This document shows, piece by piece, positions 1 to 11,492 of a DNA stretch of 64,000 bases (within the stretch, counting starts at the first letter, position 1; each line of letters opens with the position of its first letter). A program made the translations under genes and the position numbers. Under the pieces are notes generated by a model. It ran no database searches, was not told where the DNA came from, and saw only the letters and a program-made list of their open reading frames with translations. The stretch is taken from positions 434,001-498,000 of the forward strand of contig JPHH03000019.1 of assembly GCA_000750105.3 (NCBI GenBank), given 5' to 3'. This DNA comes from Tolypocladium sp. Sup5 PDA-1 (lineage: Eukaryota > Ascomycota > Sordariomycetes > Hypocreales > Ophiocordycipitaceae).

Positions 1-7
1 AGCTCCC

Positions 8-255
8 TCGCCAATACTTCCCAAAATGGCCAAGTTGCCGTTGGCGGAATCCGGGGTGAGAAGCCGGAAGCTCCACCTCGTTGCCGGACCGTGATGTGGG
101 GACTGCCCGTTCGGGATCTATTGGCGAGCACCCCGCGCATTGGTTCCCTATCTTGTCATGTCCATTGCCCTTTTTCTTGCGTACAAGCGAAAGCAGTGAC
201 CAACAGGCCACCCAAATATCTCCATCGCCAATATTTCCCAAAATGGTCAAGTTGC
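8..255. repeat. Imperfect 31-bp direct repeat upstream of the MFS gene
   Basis: Two 31-bp copies (8-38 and 225-255) match at 29 of 31 positions; both differences are C/T changes. They are 217 bp apart in the gene-free stretch before the transporter start at 499. No convincing coding frame covers them. They may be part of an older promoter duplication or a repeat fragment; function is unknown. Confidence 0.6.
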
Positions 256-498
256 AGACCGGACTCGCGAGCTACAGGGACGAGGTCGGAGGTTCTACCA
301 AGTACTCCGCTGAGTCGCTGACAGCCCCTCGTTCAACTACGCGCACTGTGAGCGGTCATGGCTCAGGTTGCCGGACGGCTACATGTATTTCAACTCTTAT
401 CCGCTCCGCCAATTTCATTGCGTTTGCCGATTCCTTTCCACTTGCTGGTCAGGAGTAATAAACGCTTCATGCTCCATCGCCACTTCAACACCGGAGTC

Positions 499-2763
499 AT
501 GAAAACCACAATGGACGAGTCCACCGACAATGCTGTCGCGACCGCTACTCACAACGAGAATGCCGAGGCCGGTCCTGCAGGCAAGATGGAGGGCCAGACT
601 CACAGGACGCAGCAGGATGACTCCGCCAACCTCTTTCTGGGCGACGACTCCGTGTTTGAATACACCGACCAGGAAGGGAATGCGGTGCGCTGGAAGTTGG
701 ACTTGGTCTTGCTGTCTATAGTACGCCACCGATGAACCCGCATCAGAGCAGAGAACATTCGTTAACCGCTCTACTTCTTTGCAGATGACCGTGTCCTATA
801 TGCTGTCCTTTATCGACAAGGTAGCCCTATCGAACGCCTCGATCTTGGGAATTCGCGAAGGTGATGTAAGACACCTTCCCGTAATTGAAACACTGACACA
901 TAGGCACAGACGGCTGATTTGGCCTGCAGCACCTCCAGGGGCAGCAATACAGCTGGGTGTCGGCGATTTTCTACTTTGGGTATCTCATAGCACAGTACCC
1001 AAGCTCCATCTTGATGCAAAAGATGCCGCTAGGGAGGTACTTTGGGATTATGATTATGCTATGGGTTGGCCGTCACAATCCCCGCGTTCTGCTGGCAAGT
1101 TGCTCACCGGTAGGCAGGGTCTTACGACGACATGTATATCCGCGACGAACAGCTTTGCTACCCTCGCCACGGCTCGATTCTTCCTTGGAGTCTTCGAGAG
1201 CTGCCTCGCGCCCATTCTGACGCTGCTCGTGGGACAGTACTGGAGTAGGCAGGAGCAGGCGTTACGTGCGTGTATCTGGTGGGCCGGCGGGCCTCTGGGA
1301 GGCTTCACGCTGGATGGCATCGCATATGCAGTCTCAGGGTCGGGCTTCCCGAGCTCCAAATATGCAGATTGGCAGGTAGCGGTTATCCCTCATCAACCCC
1401 CGATCAGCGTCCACAAGCTGAGCTCTGCAGGTGTTGTTCCTCATTTTTGGGCCTATCAGCGTGGCCTGGGGCGTGTTCCTTTTTGTGTTTCTGCCGAGCT
1501 CGCCGATGAAGGCCTGGTTCTTGAGCGAACGCGAGAGAAAGATTGCCGTCATGCGAGTATGTACAAGCACTTCCATAGCGCAAGAATCGAGCCCGGACTG
1601 ACACAGCGGCAGGTTGCAAAAAATCACACCGGCATCGAAAACAGGCACTACCGGCTATACCAGGTCAAGGAATGCTTAAAGGACCCTCAACCTTGGATGC
1701 TATGTTCGTTGGCGCTGCTGCAATGCGTCGTGGGTAGTGGACTGACCAACGTGATTTGGCCCGTTGATGGCATTTGGCAGACTTTGATGCTGACGCTGAT
1801 TCCAGTTCGATAAAATAGTCCTCACCGGACTTGGCTACGACAGCCATAACGCGACCAAACAGAGCTTCGGATCCGACGGTATCCAGCTCCTTTCCATCAT
1901 TGCTACGTGAGTGACACTTGACCAGGGCGGCGTGTGGCATTTCTGTACCTGCTAACACCTGGGTTGCTCAACATGTAGCGGCGTGGTTACTCTTCGCGTC
2001 AAGAACACCAGAATCATTGCCAGTGTGGTATCAAATATAGTAGTCCTCATCGGTGCTTGTCTTGTCAGCAGTGAGTTTCCTACGAATTCTGTCACCATCC
2101 ACGTTGCCCCTTGGTGGCACTGACGATGACAGCACAAACAAATCCAAAAACGCAGCTAGCCGGTCTATATAGTAAGCGACAAGCTCTTGTGCGAAGACGA
2201 ATCGCGGCCGAAACTGACTATCATAGTAATGTTTGTCAATACGGTGACATACGGTATGGCCATGAGCTTGGTGGCCTCAAACGTAGGCCGCCTCTTTCCC
2301 CAACGATATGGAATATGCTAGCTGACCACCATAGATTGGTGGCTTCACAAAGAAAGCGACATGCAGCGTAAGCATCGCTCTGTGGCAGTGTATCTGGGCT
2401 GAATCTGGACTGACGATCTCGCAGGTCATGGTATTTGTGGGCTACGGCATCGGCCAAATCATCGCACCGCAGTTCTTTCTTGCCGAGGAGAGTCCTTCAT
2501 ACCCAACAGGATTTCGGGCATTCTATGTTTCGACTGGGCTTATGATTGGGATACTCGTGTGTCTCTAGTAAGTTGCCTCTCGTTTGGACGGTCGAGAGCG
2601 CGTTTTCGCCTGCTGATGCCTCGATGCCAGTGTGTACTTGCGTCGGGAGAACCATCGGCGAGACAAGGCCGGCACATGCTTGAACCTGGATCAGGTTGCA
2701 GACACGACTGCCTTTTTGGATTTAACCGACAGAGAGCAGGAGGCATTTCGATACGTGCTGTGA
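499..2763 (+). CDS. MFS transporter, allantoate permease (Dal5/ACS) family
   Basis: Likely plasma-membrane anion symporter of the Dal5/Tna1 group, which takes up allantoate, nicotinate, ureidosuccinate and similar carboxylates. Thirteen exons splice into one open frame of 518 residues: 499-720, 785-865, 930-1064, 1118-1375, 1431-1556, 1613-1750, 1806-1906, 1979-2070, 2133-2171, 2227-2282, 2335-2367, 2425-2567, 2631-2763. All introns are 50-75 bp with GT...AG ends and every junction keeps phase. Family signatures are visible: the first helix with SFIDKVALSNASILG, then GQQYSWVSAIFYFGYL, a conserved ARFFLGVFES segment, and the C-terminal FRAFYVSTGL and RRENHRRD stretches. The reading frame looks intact despite the very high intron density. 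Substrate cannot be deduced. It lies outside the fusarin-type cluster and lacks the cluster operator in its promoter. Small exons at 2133-2367 are the least certain part of the model. Confidence 0.85.
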
Positions 2764-3099
2764 GTTTTTGCGTTCGGTAATTTCGCGACGGCTGGCACAG
2801 CGATCAAGTACGTGGGCGTGGTGCACTTGGCTTCGAACACGGCACTCATCGAGGACACGCCCAAGGTACAAGTGAGGATTTAGGAGAGGCAACCGCGGCC
2901 ATCTCTAAAAGTAGGAGGAATACCTAGGATTTTTCATTATCAGAATCTCAAAAGCTCATAAACGTCACGACTTGCGTCGATGCGTGCATGAGGGACCATC
3001 TGTTCATAGGGACACAGACGTCTCTCTAATACCTACAGACTCGTCAGGCCTCTCAGTGTTCCTCCACTTTTTGTGTTTTCCGTTTTTCTGGTCAGGGGT

Positions 3100-3660
3100 C
3101 TGCACCAACACCCCAACAAAGTATAGTATTATTATAGAATAGTAGAGGCAGTCGCGGAGGTAGACTAGCCTCCGGATCTTATCTAGGGCTAGGTTATTCC
3201 TCTCGAGGATAAGTTACGATTTCTCGAGAACGGCGGCGCCGGTAAGATACTTAATGCCTTTATCTTCGAGCACGAGCTCCGTATAAAGTAGTGCAAGCTC
3301 CCTTACCGCGTTAGCGTCGTCGATGAGCCGTACGCTAGGCGCTACTTCGTTAAGGCCTAGGAACTCGGCCACGAGTCTAAAGAATAGCTACGTTTATAGA
3401 AACGGCTATAGCTCTTCCCGCGGCGTTAGGTTGAGGCCCTCGAGGAATAGCTAGTCTACTAGCGCCGGGACTTCGGGAATCTAACGCAGGCCCGTGGGGA
3501 CTAGGCGCGATAGGCCTTTTCGCTAAGGGTATATGCGATACACGCTGCTATCTTATTCTTCTACGTATACGTATAGGTATCTTTCGGTCGGCGTAGACGG
3601 CTCTTCTAGAACATACAGGAGATCTATCGAGTCCGGCTAGAGAGTTGAAGTCGATTATGA
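3100..3660. repeat. RIP-degraded repeat relic
   Basis: Most of this stretch is rich in TpA and poor in CpA and TpG, the classic footprint of RIP. Read on the minus strand, parts resemble protein-coding sequence interrupted mainly by TAG codons, as expected when CAG/TGG codons are mutated. The family of the original element is not recognisable. It sits in the gene-free region 2764-4562, which otherwise contains no supportable gene. Confidence 0.6.
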
Positions 3661-4562
3661 ATTGATGATGATGTGGGAGTCCGAAAACAACGCAGCTTGG
3701 TTTATGTGATAGTATGATGGCAGGGTAAGCAGCTGAAGTCGGCGCAGCTTACTAGCTGAAACGTGAAGGTGCAGTCAATATATGTCTTCTCTACATATAG
3801 AGAATACATTGGGTATGGATATATCCGGCACTCGGACAAATGCTGTAACGACGAGATGAGGGCCGAAGCTAACGTCTGTCAACTTCGCCATATCATCTCC
3901 CCCGCCTCGGCAAAGAGTCAACGTCAGCTCGACACGAGTGCAACTCTGCCAGTTTCATTATATCGTTAACCTCATCAGAATCAGCCGTGTAGATGGTAAG
4001 CTGTTTCATCAAGTTCTCCGTAATCCTTCCATTCTTCAGGTCGCGCAGGAAACTGCCAACTCTCTGGGTATTCCTCGACTCAGGTTTCATCAACGCCACT
4101 TACACAAAACACCGGAACAGCATCGCCGCAAAATCCCAAGATACAAGGCTCGTCGGCACAGCTGTCGCAACATTAATGCCTTTTTATCATTGGATTTTCC
4201 ATCACCACCTTCGCTACCGTTGTTTGACTCGGCAGCAACCTTGGCACAAACCAACCCTACACAACCCTGAGCCGCCGGTCCAAATCTCCATCTTACATAC
4301 ACGGCGTAGAAGAGCTTACCACTCCAGGGGATCTCTCGGGCGGTGGCCTGAGCTCCACAAATGGCAACGAGAGCGTGCCTCGGAGCCACCCCAGCACTAG
4401 TGTCCCACGCGGTGCCGCTATCCGAGACCAAACCCGCCCCGAATTCCGCCCTCTTCCACAATAAGAGTTGGCAAGTCCGAGACACCGCAAAGCTTACGGT
4501 TTTCGTCTCACATTATGAGGTGTCTTCTTTCCCCTGCTCTTACCTACTTGACACAATTAACC

Positions 4563-5491
4563 ATGGCGGCAAACACCGACTCTGACCGGGCGGCGCTGTG
4601 GGCGGAGAAGGCGTACCAGAAAGACCTGCCCGAAGACATTAACCGGTTCCGTCGACTGCTGGAAACATACAGCGGGATTCCAGCTGCGGAAGTCGACGCT
4701 CATCTGCTCAACATTGTGAGAGGCCCCTCATCGCCTCACAGTTCCAGCTTCGTCTCGCACCCATGCTGACGACATCGCAGCGCGACAAGGCCTGGGCCGT
4801 CTCCCGCTTCCCCTGCATCGGCCGCTGGTCGTTCACGAATCTCACCCTCGTCGACGACCCCGTCTTCCAGTCCGCCATCGCCAGGCTCAAGGCCCCTGGG
4901 TCCACAGACGCCCTCCTCGACGTTGCCTGCTGCCTCGGCCAGGTCATCCGCCAGCTCGCCGCCGACGGCGTCGACCCCGCGAGGCTCTACGGCACGGATC
5001 TCTCCCAGGACTTCCTGGACCTCGGGTTCGAGCTATTCCGCGACCGGGACCGCTTCCCCGCGAGCTCCTTTGTCGCCGCGGACCTGCTCGACGACTCGGG
5101 CTCTGCTGCCGCGGCGGCGCAGGCTCTGCGGGGGAAGGCGACGCTCGTGCACGCGGCCAACTTGTTCCACCTGTTCAGCTGGGAGGAGCAGGTCCGCGCC
5201 GCGACGCGCATCGTCACGTTCCTGCAGCCGGGGGCCAGCAACGCGGTGATATTCGGCGCGCAGGTCGGGTGCCTGGACCCGGCGCAGGCCGAGTTCTCGC
5301 ACGCGCATGGGGCAGGCAGGCGCCGGTACTTGCACGACCCGCGGTCGCTGCAGAGGCTGTGGGATGAGGTGGGCGAGAAGACGGGGAAGAGGTGGCGGGT
5401 CGAGGCGGAGTGGGTTGGGAAGCTGCCGTTTCAGATTCCTGGGTTTCCGGAAGAGAGCTATTATCTCAAGTTTGCCATATATCGACTGTAG
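4563..5491 (+). CDS. SAM-dependent methyltransferase (AusD/UMTA-like)
   Basis: Two exons (4563-4715 and 4781-5491, intron 65 bp) give 287 residues. The N-terminal helical part (AYQKDLPEDINRFRRLLE) precedes a Rossmann methyltransferase core. The SAM motif reads LLDVACCLGQVIRQL, followed by the acidic LYGTDLSQDFLDLG strand and the FVAADLLDD segment. This arrangement is typical of the small fungal methyltransferases found in meroterpenoid and polyketide pathways (AusD-like) and their many orphan relatives. The catalytic residues for SAM binding look intact. The GC-rich, C-ending codon usage of exon 2 fits an expressed gene. It stands alone, 9 kb from the nearest cluster gene, so a role in the fusarin-type pathway is not indicated. 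The start at 4563 is chosen because it gives the usual N-terminus; an in-frame ATG at 4515 is possible. Confidence 0.8.
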
Positions 5492-6061
5492 CATTCATCT
5501 CCCCGAAATAAGAGCGTTAGGGCGCTGCTCGCCCTAGTCATCTTCCTCATCGTCATGGCCCTCTTGATTGCTATCAAGAACGCGGCACGATAGGCGGGGG
5601 CAGACTCGGCGGATATGAAAGATTTTAAAGAGGTTGAAACCGAATTTGCTAATAGTTATCTACACGGCGAGTATGCGCCGCCAACACTAGTTATTGACTA
5701 ACAGCCAGCGCTATATGTAGGGAGCGAGCGAAACCAATTATACTCCGTACAGTTTAATGCAATCCCCGAACGTCTAGTGGTGAGTGGGCCTATCGTACCA
5801 TTCGGTGTTTACCCGTAATTATTGGCTGCATAACGCGCGTCTACTGTGTTTGGAAGTAGACGATAAGGGATAAGTGCCATAGGGGGGGTCGGGGATTTCC
5901 TGTTCTGGAAAAAAACGCGAACGGCGTAGTCTCGCTATATATACTTACCTTACTTCCCCTCTATGTTCCTCGGTATATATTCTCGATGCATGAAGATTTT
6001 CCTCGTCGTCAATCACGTCGCGTACTAAATTCCATGGCATAATTTCCCAGTATCTTCCAAT

Positions 6062-6803
6062 ATGGGCTCTCACACTTCCTCCAAGACCCGACGACTGGCT
6101 GAGTCTGCGTATCATTCACCGTATTCGCGCGCTGGAGCACCAAGCCCTCATCCCAACACCGATCCATATGCACTCCCTCGCGCAAGTGCTCTCGCTTCTC
6201 TTGAGGCCATGGGCTATGATCCCAACACCATGGTCGAGCATGGAGTCGTTTGGGCCGAGGATCAGGACCCTTTTGGACACGTGACGCAGTCACGATATAT
6301 CCAATTCATGGGCACCTGCTTCCATCGTGTTATGGAGAGCTACGACGAATTTCTCAACGAAGAAGAATATAGCAACATGGTTCTAGCGAAGACTGTTATC
6401 CCGGTTGTGAAAAAATATGAGCTCGATATCAAGAGACAGGTCAAGTATCCTGATTCGGTGAGTCTTTGTATATCTTTACGAGCTGTTGGCGGTATCATGT
6501 ATGCTCATTTCTGTTCAGCTCATTGCGGCGTATCGGCAAGATCGAATAGAACCGGATCGAAACCACGGAACTACGTCACTCTTTTCTATTAAGCAACAGG
6601 CTATTGTAGCCGAAGTCAAGGGGTATACGGTCTATATCAATGTTGAGTCTGGTCGTCCTGTTGATATTCGCACATTAGGGGGAGGCTGGCCAAGGTTGTT
6701 TGAGAGCTTCACGATGAAGTCAGAGAAAGCCACGGCCTTGAAGGAGAAATGGGATAAGGAGCGTGCCGCTAAATGCGCTCAGAAACATAAAATAAAGTTA
6801 TGA
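6062..6803 (+). CDS. Hotdog-fold thioesterase-like protein (4HBT family)
   Basis: Two exons (6062-6457 and 6519-6803, intron 61 bp) encode 226 residues. The segment DQDPFGHVTQSRYIQF carries the aspartate and hydrophobic helix typical of acyl-CoA thioesterases of the 4-hydroxybenzoyl-CoA type. It is followed by the conserved VKYPDS junction, NHGTTSLFSIKQQAIVAEV and the C-terminal VDIRTLGGGWP. Fungal members of this group are found as stand-alone acyl-CoA hydrolases and also within secondary-metabolite clusters (AtnL-like). Reaction is probably hydrolysis of an acyl thioester; substrate unknown. The 61-bp intron interrupts the family at its usual position. Nothing links it directly to the PKS-NRPS genes, which begin 7 kb away. 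Confidence 0.8.
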
Positions 6804-9050
6804 GTTGAGGATAGTCACTACCATAGGCTTGCAATGCAAATGGTCATGCACTATATGCTCTTTGTATGATACGGATTAATGGCAGCCAACCAGGCAAAAT
6901 TGCGGCAACGGACGCAAGAGGCACAGATTCTGTTGACGGAACATTCTTATTTATGGGCAATCGTGAGCATCCTGTTGGGTGCAATTGAGTTTTCTTGTCC
7001 TTCGCGCCGCCCGAATGCCAGCTCAGGGGTTTCTGAGTAAAACTTTGCATCGAGCCGGCGGCGACTCCGGAGTTTGTGGGCAGAAGCAATCGTCCAGTAA
7101 GAAGCCCTTTACTATACAAAGCAGCATCTTATGATCTGCATCAAAGTCACCGCGTAGATCTGGCGGGCATAAAGCCGTACAGGCAAATGATACCCGTTCT
7201 TTATGTAGCCACCACAGTCTCCTAGTATCTCGGAGATACTAACGTTAGTTATTACGCGATCCGCCTATCGATAGCCCCTTCGCCTCTGAAACTTTTCTCC
7301 TATGAGAAGTCTATCTTAATTAGGAGCGTATATATCGGGCGCACCGTATTAACGAAGGTTAGTTTCAAGTACCAAACGTCAGCAACCTTTCTACTTTGCC
7401 CTATTAGCAAGCGTACCTCTCTTATACTGCAGTTGACCTGCATATAGGAGCCGCATTGGAAGGATACTATATAGACAGTTAGGACTATTAACGTTTAGTC
7501 CAGATATAGGGGCATAATAGAGAAAGGGCAGCTAGTATAGTAGCTAAGGACGCCGGCGCACTAGAACCTAGTCCGCGATAACTATTCTTACTAGTATCTT
7601 TACATCGATAATCACGGCTAGAATACGCTGACCCGCTAAAGGCTCTATAGTATTAACTATATAAAGCTAAGCTACTACCTAGATTCGTAGGCCGGAAGTT
7701 AGAGATACTTAGATATAAACTACCTAAAGGTTAGACTACCCAACTCCCTGTAGTATAGATATTAATACGTAGAAAATAAATTAAATAATCGACGACTTTT
7801 CCATACTGAGTATATTGTCTATTATATCCAATGCGCGAGTAAGGCAAATTTCAGCTCGCCAAGGCGTCGACAGCTGCCGGGTCGTCGTCGTGCTGTAAAG
7901 GAGCGTCGGGTCGGCAATTCGTGGCGTATTTTGCGTATCCTCGCCTGTTCTCCGTGATCACGCATGATCTGCGGTTACCTGTCTCCGCCCCGTGCATTAG
8001 CGCTGCACAGCCGGCCCATCCCTGGCCATCTACGTGAGTTCTAAACCTGGGACGTAAGAATGGAAGGAGATGATGATTTATCTGATCATATGGAAGCTAT
8101 CTTCTTATGTATCTATCCTACGAGCAAGGCCCTTGTCATCCTGTTTTCCCGATTTCTGTTTTTTTCCGGCCAGGGTAAGACAGTGGTTTCAAATAGTGTC
8201 CGAAAGCTGTGGAAGATTCAGGATTAGGGCAATGCACCTTGTGGTCTCGTCCGCTACGCCGACAGGTGCTGACATTAAGCACAGTATTCTAGTATGTTCA
8301 TGGGATGCTATATTCGATAAAGAATCAAGGGAATGGCTATCAACAATCTCTCTTCTACATAGCTATTAGTTTTTAACCCTCTTCGCCGCGCAAACTATGG
8401 CCGAGTCATTGGCTGTAGCTTAGATAGTATTTCAGGCTGCAATACGGAGCAGGCCCCGCAGTCTCGTTCTGGTATAAGTCTGGGCATTTCGCAACTCACT
8501 TCTATAGGGTCTACCTCTTGAACCAACACAGAATACTGTGAAGAGCTAAAATTTCCAAGTAAATGAATATTACTTCATGAATCGCATCGTGTACCTATTA
8601 CTAATTATAGTCGGCCCCATAGACTGCCGTATAGCCGCACTCCGCATGTGGGCGGCCGCTTTATCCGCAAAGGCATATTATAATTGGCTCTGGCCGACTG
8701 TCTATGTTTCTACCCCGCACTAACTAGAAGTTAACGATCGTTGCCAATAGGGGCGATGGCTGGACTAGAGACCGGATAATCGGAACGAGCGTTCTGGTAC
8801 TATTGTTAAATTGGAAGCACCGGAGCACTCCGAAGATAAGCAAAGCTGTTGAATGGTGTGACAGTTGCTGGGGAATTCGGGTCGAGTAAACGGGTGGATA
8901 CTGGCGATCTCCGACTCAGGGCCCCGTTTTATCTTCCTCCATCCTTCTATTTAGCTTCCACGCCGCCGCATTAGCACATCAGCACGCGGCCACCTTTCTC
9001 CTGGCTCATCAAGCGGTTTTCTCTTCGCTGTACTCCGTACTTATCTCCAG
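6804..9050. other. Gene-free stretch between thioesterase and permease
   Basis: About 2.2 kb without a supportable gene. A 99-codon open frame at 8070-8369 has no recognisable family features and no homology signal, so it is not annotated. The part from about 7200 to 7790 is a RIP relic, described separately. The last 200 bp before 9051 are pyrimidine-rich and include a TACTCCGTAC-type palindromic half, consistent with a promoter and 5' leader for the permease. Confidence 0.5.
7200..7790. repeat. RIP-degraded repeat relic
   Basis: An AT-shifted block packed with TpA dinucleotides (ctatag, tatata, ctagta patterns) and nearly devoid of CpA and TpG, especially at 7600-7760. No reading frame survives on either strand. 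This is the expected product of RIP on a formerly repeated element. Its original family cannot be named from the sequence. Confidence 0.7.
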
Positions 9051-10616
9051 ATGGAACTCGACCCAGAAAAAGGCCACAGCATGGCCAACTACTCGGCCGA
9101 CGAGAAGACTGCCCTAGACGTCACCTCTAATGGCGCATCCAGCCGCGAGCCAGTTCCTATTTCGCAAGCTGGCGGCGTGCTGTCCAAGCTCCGCAATCTG
9201 GAAGCGCGTATGGACAGGAAACTCGGTGTAGAGTCCGAGGCCATCAATCGCAAACGCGCCGAAGATAAGAAGGATGTGTCAGGGAGTGAACAGCTGACAA
9301 TGGCTTTGCTGTGGGCCAGTGGGACCATGAATACCTCTTGCTTCGCAACCGGCTTCCTGGGCTGGGAATTTGGCTTGAGTCTGAAGCAGTCGATCCTTAT
9401 TACGATCTTTGCCTCCATCCTCGGCGGAGCCATTACTGGTTATTGCGCAACATTCGGTGCCGCGACTGGTTTGCGCCAGATCAGTGTGAGCCGTTACAGC
9501 TTCGGTTGGTGGCCAAACAAACTCATTGCGCTCCTCAACAGCATCCAGCAGATGGGCTGGGCTGCCGTCTCGTGTATCACGGGAGGTCTAGCCTTGACCG
9601 CTGTTTCGAACGGCCAAGTTTCCTTGGTCCTCGGTGTCGTCATCCTGGCTGTCGTTGCACTATTCATCTCTTTCGTCGGGCTCAACGCCATTTTGGTCTA
9701 TGAGCGATACGCCTGGATCATTTTCTTCGTCATCTTCCTCATCATCTTTGGCGAAACCGGCAAGTATGCTGACAACACGACTCCTGCCTCCGCCACTGGC
9801 GCTACACTCACTGGCTCGGCTCTGAGCTTGTTCGCCATTGTTTACGGTTCGAGCGCTTCGTGGTGTACTATGGCCAGCGACTATTATGTCCACTATCCTG
9901 CCAACGTCAGTCGCGTCAAGGTCTTCCTTATGACCACCTTCGGCATTGCAATCCCCACTTCCATCGGCATGGTCGCAGGCTGCGTTGTCGCCTCCGCTCT
10001 AAAGAACAAACCCGAGTGGCACGATGCCTACGAGGACCAAGGACTGGGCTACCTCATCCAAGAAATTCTCTATCCAAGAGGATTCGCCAAATTCCTCTTG
10101 GCTCTCCTCGTCCTGTCTGGTATCAACACCAACGTCATCAGTATCTACAGTGCTGCGATTTCCTTCCAGCAGCTCGCACGACCCTTCGCTCGGATTCCTC
10201 GGTTCATCTGGACTTTATTCTGCTTCGCTTGTATCCTCGCGCTGGCGGTCGGCGGTCGAGAAAAGCTGAATGCCTATCTGCAGAACTTCTTGAGCCTGCT
10301 GGGGTATTGGTGTACGAGTTATGGCATCATATTGTTCGAGGAGCATTTTATCTTTCGCAAAGGCAAATTTGAGAATTACGACCTTGAAGGGTGGAATGAA
10401 CCCGCCAGGCTGCCCTTAGGCATTGGTGCGGCAGTGGCATTTGGTCTCGGCGTTGTGTCGTGGTGTATGGGAATGGATGAGACGTGGTTTATTGGACCAC
10501 TTGCGAAGACTATTGGAGATAACGGCGGTGATGTTGCGAACGAGATTACGTTTGTGGTGACTGCCTTGAGCTATTTACCAGCAAGGTATTTGGAGCTGAA
10601 GTTTGTTGGTCGCTGA
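9051..10616 (+). CDS. NCS1 purine-cytosine permease (Fcy2/FcyB-like)
   Basis: Single-exon gene of 521 residues, the usual size for the family. Members are plasma-membrane proton symporters for cytosine, adenine, guanine, hypoxanthine or related bases. Diagnostic segments are visible: an acidic N-terminal tail with RMDRKLGVE, then the first helix ending in WASGTMNTSCFATGFLGWE, the GAATGLRQISVSRYSFGWWPNK loop and its following QQMGWAAV helix, and the WCTMASDYYVHYP segment. About twelve hydrophobic segments run to residue 500. No truncation or stop is present. It lies just outside the cluster boundary, beside the aspartate kinase gene, and its promoter lacks the cluster operator. Substrate preference is not predictable by eye. 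Confidence 0.93.
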   Translation: MELDPEKGHSMANYSADEKTALDVTSNGASSREPVPISQAGGVLSKLRNLEARMDRKLGVESEAINRKRAEDKKDVSGSEQLTMALLWASGTMNTSCFATGFLGWEFGLSLKQSILITIFASILGGAITGYCATFGAATGLRQISVSRYSFGWWPNKLIALLNSIQQMGWAAVSCITGGLALTAVSNGQVSLVLGVVILAVVALFISFVGLNAILVYERYAWIIFFVIFLIIFGETGKYADNTTPASATGATLTGSALSLFAIVYGSSASWCTMASDYYVHYPANVSRVKVFLMTTFGIAIPTSIGMVAGCVVASALKNKPEWHDAYEDQGLGYLIQEILYPRGFAKFLLALLVLSGINTNVISIYSAAISFQQLARPFARIPRFIWTLFCFACILALAVGGREKLNAYLQNFLSLLGYWCTSYGIILFEEHFIFRKGKFENYDLEGWNEPARLPLGIGAAVAFGLGVVSWCMGMDETWFIGPLAKTIGDNGGDVANEITFVVTALSYLPARYLELKFVGR

Positions 10617-11492
10617 ACTAGCAGCTATCCTGCGGTTGATCTGGTTTACTCATCAATCCCGAATCCACTAGCAACATTAATATCTGTCACTAGTATCATC
10701 CACAAAGCTCGGAAACACGTGTAATTATATTGAAATGGCAGGGTGAGAGGCACCTTAAGCAGAACATCAGTGGCTCTCGGAGAAGATTGATGTATGGAGA
10801 AACCAGGCTCTGCCTTTCAGCGTCGTAATTGCTCAAACAGCTCTCAAAACGTCAGTCGGTGCGATTCGTGTGCAAAGCTCGGTAGAAACGTCACGCATGC
10901 AATATCATAGACATCCGCTAAGGCTTCAGAGTGGCGCGATGCTTCCACCGCTCGCAGCTCCTCGACAAGGCCAGTATCCCCATGCACCAGGCAGCGAAGG
11001 TGTTGGTGGCTCACTTTCAAACATTGAGACAACGATGAGGTGCTTGTATGACTGTTTTTCACCATGCCTTATCGCACAGGTTAGGCAAGAAGAACTCAAC
11101 GTCACATACTTGGTATTTGCAATGCCAGACAGCTCGACGCGCTCAAATACAATACTTGGCGGAGAGCCGCATACCAAATCCACCCTGAATCGGTAGCTTG
11201 GACCACTGCCTGCTTCAGTAACTTCTTCATCCAGTCTCCCACACGTCTGCAAACCGCCTACAATGCTGCAGCCCACAATTTGGCTGAAATGTGATAGGAT
11301 TGGCATTGTGTCTAAAGATGGGTAAAAGTGGAAGCCCCTGGGTTGAACAGCGGCAACAATTGAACTATGGCGGAGCGTTGGCCTGAATGAACGATAACAT
11401 AAAAGAAGGCCCGTTTTTTGCGGTGCCCAACTCTGGCTGACCACGTCTGCTATATATGGTAAGTTGCATGTGGAAGTTCCAGCTACCCGCTC
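10617..11492. other. Gene-free stretch downstream of the permease
   Basis: Nothing supportable. A 172-codon open frame on the minus strand (10926-11444) has a coding-like composition, but no domain or motif that I recognise, and it is immediately downstream of the aspartate kinase stop. It probably contains the two 3' ends. Confidence 0.4.

Noticed and set aside
960..1506. TCGGCGA/TCGCCGA cores inside coding sequence (for example at 960, 1500, 11681, 17782, 47285)
   Set aside because: They fall within codons of conserved protein segments and are expected by chance in GC-rich coding DNA.
4090..4485. 131-codon minus-strand frame upstream of the methyltransferase
   Set aside because: It overlaps other frames of similar length and shows no recognisable features; most likely chance.
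8070..8369. 99-codon plus-strand frame
   Set aside because: No domain, no splice partner, and atypical composition next to a RIP relic.
10926..11444. 172-codon minus-strand frame downstream of the aspartokinase, with an SSSCLTCAIR stretch recalling CobW-type GTPases
   Set aside because: No P-loop or other GTPase motif is present, and the resemblance is one short stretch. Treated as noncoding.
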